A stretch of 64,000 bases of DNA from Closterium sp. NIES-65 (Eukaryota; Streptophyta; Zygnematophyceae; Desmidiales; Closteriaceae): positions 186,001-250,000 of the forward strand of contig CANXME010002332.1 of assembly GCA_948144175.1 (NCBI GenBank), given 5' to 3'. A model generated the notes under the pieces. That model did not search any database. It was given only the letters and a program-made list of their open reading frames with translations, and was not told the origin of the DNA. Shown piece after piece: positions 42,678-54,600 of this stretch (position 1 is its first letter; every line of letters starts with the position of its first letter). The position numbers were made by a program, and so were the translations under genes.

Positions 42678-45600
42678 ATGTCCGTTCGCTGTCCTAATAA
42701 GGTACATCTTTCTGACGAATCACGAGACTCCAAGCGTAGACGGATTAGTTCGTCGCGTATTCCCGATCCAGAGCCTGGGAGCGTCTCACTCGGCACGTCG
42801 CGACTGATCCAAGAGTCCGAATCGAGTCTGTTCAGATCCGGCTCCTCGATTCTCTCCCGCAAACTCGGAATCGCCTCCAAGGCGAAAGAGCAGCAGCAGT
42901 CAGATCAGCTTGGTCAGCCATCGTCTCTCCAGGGTCCGTCGGCATCGCTTCAATCGCCGTCTTTTCAGCTTCAAGCGCAGTCGCGTCCCGTTCCTGGTTC
43001 GACATCCTTCAAACGATCTTCGCGCGTCGCTGAATCTCCCAACTCAATCGCCACGCGTGCTTATCCGAACGTATCTCGTCCCGCGTCGCCTGGAATCGCT
43101 GCGGCTTCAGGAAAAAAAGAAGTCGACGAAGCTGGAAGATCACGAAAATCTCAACGATCTTGCAAATCTCGAGGACATCTAAGGAGTTCGCGGCAATCCC
43201 AAGGGATTTTACGAGGTAGAGACTTTGAAGGAGCGACAGGTGCTTACAAGCGGTTCAAGATGTCGTGGATGGGGGGATGGAAGCGGGAGACGGACAAATT
43301 CCAGCTCGAGTTAGGCTACGGGGAGAAGGAGAAGCAGAGAGAGAAAGATCTCCCCGTTGAAACCAACGGCTTAGATGGGACCACGTCGTCCGCCGCATCT
43401 GACGCTGGGGATGAATCGGACGGCGAGGGTGGGCCTGGCGCGGTGGCGAGAGCGTTACTGAGCAAGATTCGCGAGCCAATGGTGAGCGCGGAGCGACAGT
43501 GCAGGTTTCGCATTCAGGTCGATTGGTCTGCTGGCGACGACGAGGAGCAGGTGGCGTTACGGTTACAATCACTCGTGATGGTAACCCTACCTCCGCCCCA
43601 TGACCACGTGGTGGTAGGCATGCACGTGGAGCCACGTGGCGAAGAGAATCAGGACAGCAAGGCAGCATCACCCGAAGCAGCACCAGACGAAGCATCAAAA
43701 GACTCAGGAGATGAACGGCTGAGATTGCAGGATTCTGGGAAGTGGACGGTCCGGATGAACATGAGAGTGCACAAGCAGAGGGAACCGCTGCACGTGCTGC
43801 GACTGACGCGAATAGCCGCCAGCAGCAGCTCGTCCTATTCAGGCAGCGATGGGCTGTCCATGCTGGCTAAGCTGCTAGACGCCAAGGGTGTCGCCCTCCA
43901 CCGGGCTGACGTCGCTGCTGCTGCTGCCAGCGCGATTCCCACAGGGACCTCAGGTGGAATTTCAGGTGCAGGAGGGGGTTCTGTTGGTTCAGGTGGCGGT
44001 TCAGGGTCGGGCGGGAGTGCAGGGAGTGGTGGGGCTCTGGTAAGGTCAGGATCGGGAGATGGAAGCGAGAAAGGAAGAATGTCAGCAGGGGGACGACAGC
44101 AGCAGCAACAGCAGTTTCAGTCAGTATCCGCTTCCCCAGAGCAGCAGCAGAAGCAGCAGCAGCAGCAGGTGCTGTCAACAGCAGAAGCGGAGAGCATGTT
44201 GGGTTACTCCGACCACTGGCGCTCGTTGAAGGCCCTCTCCCTCTCCTCCTGCTCCCTCTCTGTAAGCACATCAACCTTTCTCAGACCTCCTGTGCCCCGT
44301 TTATAAGCATATCAATCCCTCCCTAACCTTTTGCCTTCTCTGTAAGTGCGTGTTGCCTTTTTTAGGCCCATGCTGAGGTACTGGATGCGGAAAGCAACCT
44401 TCTTAGTGCTCGTCTTTGTCCCCTCTCTCTTCTTCTTTCTTCCTGACCCAATGTCCTTCCCATGAATCTGCCCCTGCTGGAGGTACCGGAGGTGGAGAGC
44501 AAGTCCCTAGCGCCACTGTTTTTTCCTCAGTAGCCCTTCTTCTTCCTACCCCCACCCCAGGTCTTGCCCAATTTCACCATGAACCTGCCCCTGCTGGAGG
44601 TACTGGAGGTGGAAAACAACCTTCTGAGTGCTCCTCTTTGTCCCACCCTCTCTACTTCTTTCTCCTGAACCAACCCCACTCCAGGTCCTCCCCAACTTCA
44701 CCATGAACCTGCCCCTACTGGAGGTACTGGAGGTGGAGAACAACCGCCTGAGCGCGCTGCCGGGGGAGATCGGGCAGCTGCAGCAGCTGAGGGTGCTGCG
44801 CGCTGATAACAACCAGCTCACCACCGTGCCCAGTGAGTCACGCACACTTGGCAGCTTCTGTGTGCCCAGTGCGTATCTCGTAATGCACCATAAAGAGGGG
44901 TTAGCTGCAGCAGCTGAGGGTGCTGCGCGCTGACAACAACCAGCTCACCACCGTGCCCAGTGAGTCACGCGCAGCAGAATCTTTAGGGCTTGTAAGGCAT
45001 TTCAGAATCAATTTTCTAGGCCCGTGTGTTTAGTGAGTGATTCTTAGTGTTACTAAAAGAGGGGATTAGCTGGTGCTGCGCGGATGCGCTGATAACAACC
45101 TGCTCACCTGCCCAGTGAGTCACGCCCACAGTATAGTTTTGATTGAGGTCTGTGCTGTGTGTCTAGTGAGTCTCTCTTCCCATGGCACACAGCACAGACC
45201 ACCTTAAAGAGAAGGCAGCTGCAGCAGTTGAGGGTGCTGGATGTCATCTCTTCCATATAGCAAGTTCAGTTTGAGACGGCCAAGGAGGCTACGAAGAAGA
45301 GAATTTCCGACGTGCAAACTCAGCTGAGGGAAAAGGAGATAGAGCTGATGCGGGAGAAGGAGATTTTTGTGTCAAATGAGAATGAATCTGGCCAAGCTGA
45401 GAGGCATGGTCAATGAATTCTCCTTTGACATGAAAATGCTATTTCTCCCGCATGAGCTCCATCTCTCTTTTCTCTCAACTGAGTCACACACAACAGAGTT
45501 GAGGTGTCTCAGGAATTGAGTATTGAGCCCTCTGTGCAGAGGAAGTTGTCTAATAAAAGTGTGCACCATCCCTCCCTTGCCATGCCAAGTGCGCGTGTGG

Positions 45601-48600
45601 ACTTATCTGGACCGTGCTCCTCGGTGCCTAGTCCTGGGCCCTGTGCCTGGTCCTGGAGACCTTGCATGCATTGACTAAAGCATGTTACGTGCTCCAATCG
45701 TTAATTTCACACACACCCTCTTGTTCCTCTCCCCTGCCCTCTTTCTCCTGTCCTAAACCATCCCTCCCCGTGGCAGTCACACTGCGGGAGTGCACCAACC
45801 TGAGGGAGCTGTCCCTCGAGAACAACCGCCTTGTGCGTCCCCTCCTCGACTTCAGGTGCGTCTGCTACGTGCCTTTCACTCCACTTCTTCCCGCCTTCCA
45901 CTCTTCCGCTACCCCTTTGCCACTCTTCTGCCACTCGCCTTCTGTCGCCACTGCTCCTTGCGCTGTTGTTCCATCCCCTAATCAACACAACCCCTTCCAC
46001 TTGGCAACTCAATCCACCCCCTTGCAGGTGCCTGGCGGACCTGAGGGTGCTGCGGCTGTTCAACAACCTGCTCGAGTTCATCCCGGAGATCCTGCCTGGC
46101 TCGTGGAGCGATCCCTACACCATCCCCAATCCACAAGTCCCAACCATTTCCTTCCCCACCGCCTACCCCTCGCCTGCCCCCCTGTGCGCTGCAGGTGTTT
46201 GGCGGACCTGAAGGTGCTGAGGCTGTTCAACAACCCGCTCGAGTTCTTCCCAGAGATCCTTTCTTGCTTGCGCCACCATCCCTACATCAACCACATTTCA
46301 CAACACCGCCCTCCAAGTTCCAATCACACTCCCCCCCCCCCTTCTACCCTCCATCTACCCCCTGTCCAGGTGCCTGGCAGACCTGAGGGTGCTGCGGCTG
46401 TTCAACAACCCGCTCGAGTTCTTCCCAGAGATCCTGCCCTGCCGCCACCTGCGCATGTTATCCCTTGCCAACGTGCGCATTGTCAGCGACCCAGACCTCA
46501 AGATCGTTGACGTTAGCATCGTGGTGAGTCCATCATTGCACAGACTGTCGCGTTTAACAGCGTTTGAGGAACACGTTTGCCCTCATACTCGGCCACTCGC
46601 CCATTCCTCGTTCTCTTCTCTCCCGCCCGTCCCGCCCCCCTCCCCTCTCATGCATCTTCAGCAACTGGAGGCGCAGCAAGGCTCCTACTTCTCTGCGTCC
46701 AAGCACTGCCTGAGCGACTTCTTCGCCCTCATCTTCCGCTACTCGTCCGTGCACCACCCGCTGCTGGCGTCCGCCCTGGCACGCATCTGTGAGGACCGCG
46801 AGAACCGCGCGGCCATTGGCAAGGATGAGAGCGCGATCAGGCAGATCGTGAGCATGCTGCTTGCTGACTCCAAGCACGTGGTGAGTTAGAAGGGGCCGCA
46901 TGGGAGGAGGGCATGGGCTGTGGCGTGTGGAGTTGGGTGGGGCTGGAGAGCAGATCAGCAAGGATGCGAGCGCTATCCGGCAGTTCGTGGGCATGGTGCT
47001 GGCAGACTCCAAGAATGTGGTGAGTGGGTGGGTTTGCTTGCGTGGGGCATGGGCTATGGGGCGTGAGTTGTGGTGCATGGTTGATGCGTGGGTGGTGGTG
47101 CATGATCATGCCACATGCCCTGGCGTCACATAGTAGTGGTGTCATCTGCTCATTGCTGTGTCTTGAGGCGGCTCAAATCCTCTCCAAACACCCCTTCTCC
47201 ACCCACACCAGGTGGAGCAGGCGTGCCATGCCCTCTCCTCCCTGGCAATGGACGATGCACTGGTGACCCATCTGGTGAAATCGGACGTGCTGGCGGCCAT
47301 CTGCTCACTGCTGCTCTCCCAGCACTCCCGTCAATCCCCCAACCCCCCATTCCCTCTTCCCCTTCCCCCACCCTCATCAGGTGGAGCAGGCGTGCCATGC
47401 CCTCTCCTCCCTGGCAATGGACGACGCACTGGTCACCCACCTGGTGAAGTCAGACGTGCTGGCGGCCATCTGCTCGCTGCTGCTCTTTGAGACACCTCAA
47501 GGCAAACCCTAAACCCCCCGTCTTCCTCCGCCCCTTCGTCCACCCCCCTCCCCCCCGACACCAGGTGGAGCAGGCGTGCCATGCGCTCTCGTCCCTGGCA
47601 ATGGACGATGCACTGGTGACCCATCTCGTGAAGTCGGACGTGCTAGCAGCCATCTGCTCGCTGCTGCTCTCCCAGCAGCCGGAGATCCTCGTGTCAGTGC
47701 TGCGCGTCATTGCCAACCTCGCCCTCGCCTCCGACTCCGTCGCTGCACGCATTCTGAACGTCGATTCTGCGGCTATTCTCACCAGTCTGTGTCATCATAC
47801 ACACATGATGGTACGCGTCTGTGTCATCATACACACATGATGGTACGCGTCTGGGGGGTAGGGGGTGGTACTGGATGGGTGGTTCGGGTGGGGTATGCCA
47901 TGTGGCGTGCAGGATGGTTGGTAGGGGTAGGGCATAGTGTGTGGTGGTGTACTCCCAGCAGCCGGAGATCCTCGTGTCCGTGCTGCGTGTCATTGCCAAC
48001 CTCGCCCTCGCCTCTGACTCCGTTGCCGCGCGCATTTTGAACGTCGACTCGGCGGCCATTCTCACCAGTCTGTGACTCTGTGCCACCACACGCACATGAT
48101 GGTATGTGTGTGCGGGTGCGGAAGGGGGAGAGGGGGGGGGGGAGGGGTGCTATATGGCGTATGTGCAGCATGCAGGGTGGTATGTGGATGAGATGTATGG
48201 CTCGTAGCGTGCAGGATGGTATGGGTCGTGTGTGGGGTGTGGCATGCTTAGAGCCATCTGCTTGCTGCGGCTATGACTGTTGCATCTCTCCTTTCCCCCA
48301 CTCAAAGTTCCACCTTGTGAAGCGCCCTGCTCTGCTGCTCTCTCCCCCTCTCTTCCTCCATCCATACCTCTCTCCTCGAAACCTTCTGCACCCTTCTCAC
48401 CGCCACCCTACCTGCACCCTTTCCGTTCTAACCTCTTCCTTATTGGTCGTCCAACAACCCCACGTTTTTTTCCCTCTCTCACCCCCTTCCCTCCATCCTC
48501 CTCCTTCTCCTAGGTGCAAACTCAAGCCCTCATGGCCGTGGGTAACTTGTCATTCTGCCCGGACAACCGCCGCCTGCTGGTGGCCCAACCAGGCTTCCTA

Positions 48601-51600
48601 GACGGGCTCTATCACCTCGCCACAGGGGGCGCGGGGCTGGGCGGCGGGGGCTTCGGGGGCGGGGGAGGGGGAGAGGAAGCGGGAGAAGGGGGTTTGGGAG
48701 CGGAAGGGGAGGGGATGAGGGGGGGTGGAGGGGGTGTGGGCAGGTACCAGCACAGGGCGCTAGTGGTGGAGGTTCCAACTGTCTTCTCGTTTCGCAAGGC
48801 GGCAGCGCGGGTGCTTGCTATTCTGGGTAAGCTGGCTTGCTATATCGGGTAGCCTGACTTGCTATTTCTGGTAAGGTGCCTTGCCATCTTGGTTTGCTAG
48901 CATATCTCCCTTCAATCTGTCCCGTTCGTGGGCATTGAAAGGGAGAACCGGCTGATGCAGGAGGCGCTATGCACTAGGCCAGTGGGGCAGAGGTGCATGC
49001 ATGCGCGTGCTGGTGATGGAGGAAGGGGGCATGCGCGGCATGGCAATGGTGCGGATGCTGCGCAGCTAATCCCACTCCTCCTCCCTCTCATTTTATCCTG
49101 TCCCTGCTCGCTCTCCACTGTGCTATGATGTGCTGTGATGTGCTGTACTGTGTGGTGTGGTGTGGTGCGGTGCGGTGCACTGCAGGTGAAAATCGGCTGG
49201 TACAGGGAGCATTGTGCACGAGGGCAGTGGGGCAGAGGGGTGTGCGTATACTAGTGATGGATGGGGGCGGCATGCGGGGCATGGCCATGGTGCAGATGCT
49301 GCGGCAGATCGAGGGGCGCACGGGCAGGCGCGTGCACGAGCTGTTTGACCTCGTGTGTGGCACGTCCACTGGTGGCATGCTGGCAGCTGAGTTGGGAATC
49401 AAGCGCCTCACTTTGGACCAGTGTGATGATGTCTACAGGCGACTGGGTGAGTGGGTTTTGGGGGGTTTGTGTGGCTGTAGGGTAAAGGGAACTGGGTTTG
49501 GGCAGGCGTGTGCACGAGCTGTTTGACCTCGTGTGTGGCACGTGCAGTGGCGGCATGCTGGCAGCTGAACTGGGGATCAAACAGTTGACTCTGGATCAGT
49601 GTGATGACGTCTACAGGCGCCTGGGTGAGTGGCTTTCAGAGGTTTTCAGGGGTTTCTGTGGCTCTAGGGTGAGGTGCGTTTGGGGCACGAGCTGTTTGAC
49701 CTCGTGTGTGGCACGTGCACTGGTGGCATGCTGGCGGCTGAGCTGGGGATCAAACGGTTGACTCTGGAACAGTGTGATGACGTCTACAGGCGCCTGGGTG
49801 AGTGGGGCTTCAGGGGTTTCACATGTGCTGGTTTTCTATGGGTGTGGTTTCTGTAAGGTTTGTCGTGTGAAGTGGATTCTGGGCACGAGTTGTTCGACCT
49901 GGCATGTGGCACGTGCACGGGCGGCATGCTGGCAGCAGAGCTGGGCATTAAGCGCCTCCCAACACCGTTCCAGGAGCTCTTTAAAGATCAGTGCGATGAT
50001 GTGCACAGCCGCCCCACAACACCACCACCCCGCCCCCTCCTTCCACCATGCCCCTTGCTTTCCCCCCTCCTCCCAGGCAGGCTGGTGTTTTCAAACATGG
50101 AGGCAATGGAGTCGGCATCATGGCGGAACAAGCCGACTGTAGATGTGCCTCTAAGTCAAGTTGCGACCAACCCCTGCTCTCTCCGTGTTCAACCCCCTCT
50201 CTCCCTTCCCACCAGGCAAGCTGGTGTTTTTGAACGTGGAGGCGATGGATTTGGCGTCGTCGCAGGACAAGCTGGACCAGCTGTACAAGAGCTCCTCGCA
50301 TAACCCCTTTTTGCACACCCCTTATTCTCTCCATGGTTCAACCCCCTTCCCCTCCCGCCAGGCAAGCTGGTGTTCTCAAACTCGGAGGCAATGGAGTCGG
50401 CATCGTGGCAGGACAAGCTGGACCAGCTATATTGTATCCGATACCAACCCTTCACCACGCCCCTTGCTATCCCCGTGTTCAACTCTTCCTTTGTTGAACC
50501 CTAATCAACCCCTCCCCTCTCACCAGGCAAGCTGGTATTCTCAAACGTGGAGGCGATGGAGTCGGCGTCGTGGCGGGACAAGCTGGACCAGCTGTACAAG
50601 AGCTCGTCTCAGAACTACCGCGTGGTGGTGCACGGCAGCAAGGTGTGCAGAGGGGTGACGGGTGGGTGCATGTTAGGTGCTGCAAGGACCATGGGGGGCG
50701 GTTGTACACAAGCTTGACCAGCTGTACAAAAGCTCGTCTCAGAACTACCGTGTGGTGGTGCATGGCAGCAAGGTGAGCAGAGGGGTGCTTGCAAGGTAGC
50801 CGTATAGCTGAGCATGGTTTTCTCACTGGGGACAACACAGATGGCCGTGTTTCAAGAGCTTTCAGAGTTTGTTACTAGTGCACTTAATGGGTATGAAGTA
50901 AGTGTGTGCACTTCATGCGCTGTCTGTTAGGCATTTATATTTAAATTGATATCCACTTTCATTCAGGTGTGCATTTCTGTCCACGGTCAATTTGGCTCTG
51001 GAAAAACTTATACAATGTTTGGAGATTCCGCTGAGGATGCCTTCCGTGGAGTTATTTCAAGATTAGTTGAGCAGATGCTCAGCTGATTTTGAAATAACTC
51101 CACAAAGAGCATTCTTAGTGAAGTATCTGAACATAGCGTACGTCTTTTCGAATCCAGTTTGACCTTAGGCAAAAATGCACACTTAAATGTAAATGGATGT
51201 CAATTTAGATGTAGTTGCCTAACAGCGCATCACGCCCTCTCTCCTCTCCCGCCACCTCATCTTTCCTCGAAGACGCAGCACAACGCGGAGCATTTTGAGC
51301 AGTTATTGCAGGGAGATGTGTTGTCCCTGATTCTGCCCCCCCCCCCTCCTCCTTTTCCCCTTCCCCTCCACTCTTCTCCTGTTCCTCCCACTCGCAGCAC
51401 AACGCGGAGCAGTTTGAGCAGCTGTTACATGACATGTGCACGGACGACGATAGGGAACTGCTCTGGAATCCGCAGTCATATTCCCTTGCTTGCTCCTGCT
51501 TCTCCCCTTCCCTGCGCGCATTCCCTCTCATTCCTCCCACCCACTGGCAGCACAACGCGGAGCAGTTTGAGCAGCTGCTGCAGGAGATGTGCACGGATGA

Positions 51601-54600
51601 CGATGGGGACCTGCTCATCGACTCCGCAGTCAAGGGCGGGCCCAAGGTCTTCGTGGTGTCCACCCTCGTTAGTGTCACACCCGCCACACCCTTCGTCTTC
51701 CGAAACTACCAGGTGAGGCTCTTACCAATTGCTAATTGCTGAGTGTGGGGTGCACTCTGCCAATAGCCTTCCTGCCCCCTAACCCTCCATCCAACGGTTT
51801 CCATGCCATCCACCCGGGGCTATCCGCGTGCAAGTTGCAGCCCTTTCTGGTCTGCGCCTTCTTTCCCCGGCATCACTCCCCTAACCGTTGCTGCTACTTC
51901 CTTCTTCCCTCATCCCTCATCCCTCTTCCCTCTTCCCCCATCCCCAACAGTACCCTCCTGGGACCAGGGAGACCCCCCACCCCCCAGCCGACGGGTCCCC
52001 CATGCCCATGCCGCCCCCCCGCATGCGCACATCGGGGCTATCCGCGCTGCTAGGCACGTGCAAGATGCAGCTCTGGCAGGCCATCCGAGCCTCCTCCGCA
52101 GCTCCGTACTACTTCGACGATTTCGCTGTTGGCCCCCACCGCTGGCAAGACGGGGCTATTTTCGCAAATAACCCTACAATTGTCGCGGTGAGAGAGGCCC
52201 GGCTGCTCTGGCCGGACCTGCCGCTGGACTGCGTGGTGAGCCTCGGGTGCGGCTCGGCGCCGCCGAAGCTGCGCGGGAGGCCCGGGTGGAGGGTGGCGGA
52301 TACGGGGCAGGTGCTGGCCGAGGCTGCCACGTCGGTGGAGCAGGCGGATCTGGCGTTTGAGTCGGTGATTCCCATGCTGCCCGATGTGAAATACTACCGG
52401 TTCAACCCAGGTCAGTGGTGAAGCGAGAGGGAATGATTGCAGGTGAGAAATCTGAACGAGATCACCTGCAAGCTGGTATTTGAGACGTCTCAAAACACGT
52501 TTTTTGAGAGTTATAACGAAGAGTTTCGAGATTTGTTAAGGGAGCAATACAAAGAATGGAGATAATATCCTTGACATCATCAAGGGACATAGAATTTTCC
52601 ACGGTAAGAACGGCAACACTACATTCACTGGCATGACATTAGTCACTTCGGCATCTATAGCGGATGCAGTCGATGTTCTTGCTTATGCAGGAAAAAGAAG
52701 GTGAGGATAATCCATCTAACAAATCTCGAAATCGGATAATCCCTCACCTTCTTTTTCCTGCATAAGCAAGAACATTGACTGCATCCGCCATAGATGTCAC
52801 AGTGACTAATGTCATGCCAGTGACTGTAGTGTTACCGCTCTTACCGTAGAATATTCTGTGTCCCTTGCTGCTGTCAAGAATATTCTCTCCATCCCTTGTG
52901 ATTGCTGCCGTACTGCTAGAAAATCCGTTTAACAATTTTTAAACTCTTCCTTATAAATCCAAAGAAAAGTGATTTGAACTTTCTACCTTCCTGAGAGTCA
53001 CCCTTCCAAACCCTTCCTACCCCTTCTAAGTGCTCCCAAACCTCCCTTTTAGCCCTCTAGTACACTAGTGAACAATCGGTGCAGCATGGACTTGACCTGG
53101 GCAAGACCGATCCAGCAGAGTGGGAGAAGCTGGAGCTGTTGCCCTTCAAACCTTTCAAACCCCTTTCAACCGCTCCCGAACCCCTCTTCTAACCGCTCCC
53201 AACCTTTTGATACACGCAGTGGACGAGCTGTGTGGCATGGACTTGGATGAAACGGACCCAGCGGAGTGGGGGAAACTGGAAACAGCCACGGATGAGTACC
53301 TCACAGCAGTCAACTGCGACATGGCAGAGCTCTGCAAGTACCTGCGCCTCTGCTCCCTCCACCTCCCCTTCCCGTTCCCCTTTCCCCCTTTCCCTTTCCT
53401 CCGTCCCCATTCCCCCTCCCCGCTTCCCGCTTCCCCTTTCCCCTTTCCCCCTCCTCCCCAAGCAGTGGACGAGCGGTGTGGCATGGATCAGGATAAAACA
53501 GACCCAGCGGAGTGGGAAAAACTTGAAACCGCAACTGATGAGTATTTGACAGCAGTCAACCGCAACATGGCCGAGCTCTGCAAGTACCTGCGCCTCTGCT
53601 CCCTCCACTTCCCCTCCACATTGAATACTTCCCACCACCCTTCCCTCCTCCGTCTTCCCCCTTCCCCTTTCCTGTTTCTCGCTATCCCTTTTTCCCTTGC
53701 CCTTTCCCCCTCCTCCCCAAGCAGTGGACGAGCGGTGTGGCATGGATCTGGACGAAACAGACCCAGCGGAGTGGGAAAAACTGGAGACAGCCACTGACGA
53801 GTACCTCACAGCAGTCAACCGCGACATGGCAGAGCTCTGCAAGTACCTGCGCCTCTGCGTGGCTCAGGAGGAGGCAGACAAGGCCGCCGCCGCAGCACTG
53901 TTAGGCGGAGCAGCAGCAGCAGCAGCGGCAGCGGCAGGGGGGTATAGGAGTCGGCCGGGGAGTCGGCCGGGAAGCATGCCCGGCACCCCGAGAGCCGCTG
54001 GCTACTCTAGCCCTGCAGCAGCACCTGTTTACCCTCCCATTGTGCTCCCAGCATCGCCTAGGTCGCCCAAGACGTCTGCCCCCGCGTCGCCCCTGGCCAA
54101 GGTGATTGGGCCGCAGGGGGATCAGAGGAGGGGAGCCAGTGGCAGCTCGCTGCACGCGATCAATCCATACCGTCGGCACGTGCTGCTCGTGGACTCCATC
54201 CGGCCGTCCGTTGCCCGCCGGCCCTGGCAGCACTCGGCTCGTCTCTGCTGCTCTGCCATCGGCGGCGGCGGTGGCTATATCAACAACAGCAGCATGGTTT
54301 CTTCTCATGAAGCAGCAGCAGCGAGGCTCGCAGGGATCATCAGCAGTATCAGCACGGACGGTGGCAGCACTGGCAGTCTGCTGTCCCACCTGCGCCGCCC
54401 CCCTAAGGTAGACGAGCATATCTGTGAGCCCTGCGACCCTCCCTCTGGCAGCACTGCTGCTGCTGCTGCGTCCACTGGGCTGTATTTCTCCACCTCTCTC
54501 CAGTCCCCGTTCAGCTCCCGACCCTCCAGCGTGCCTGGGAGTCCCCGAATCACAGGGTCAGCTTCGGCCATGGCTGCTGCTGCAGCTGCGGCTGCTGGAG

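Noticed and set aside
50841-52935. A host kinesin gene on the plus strand
   Set aside because: Only short fragments in inverted pairs separated by PLA-I exons; no continuous motor domain.
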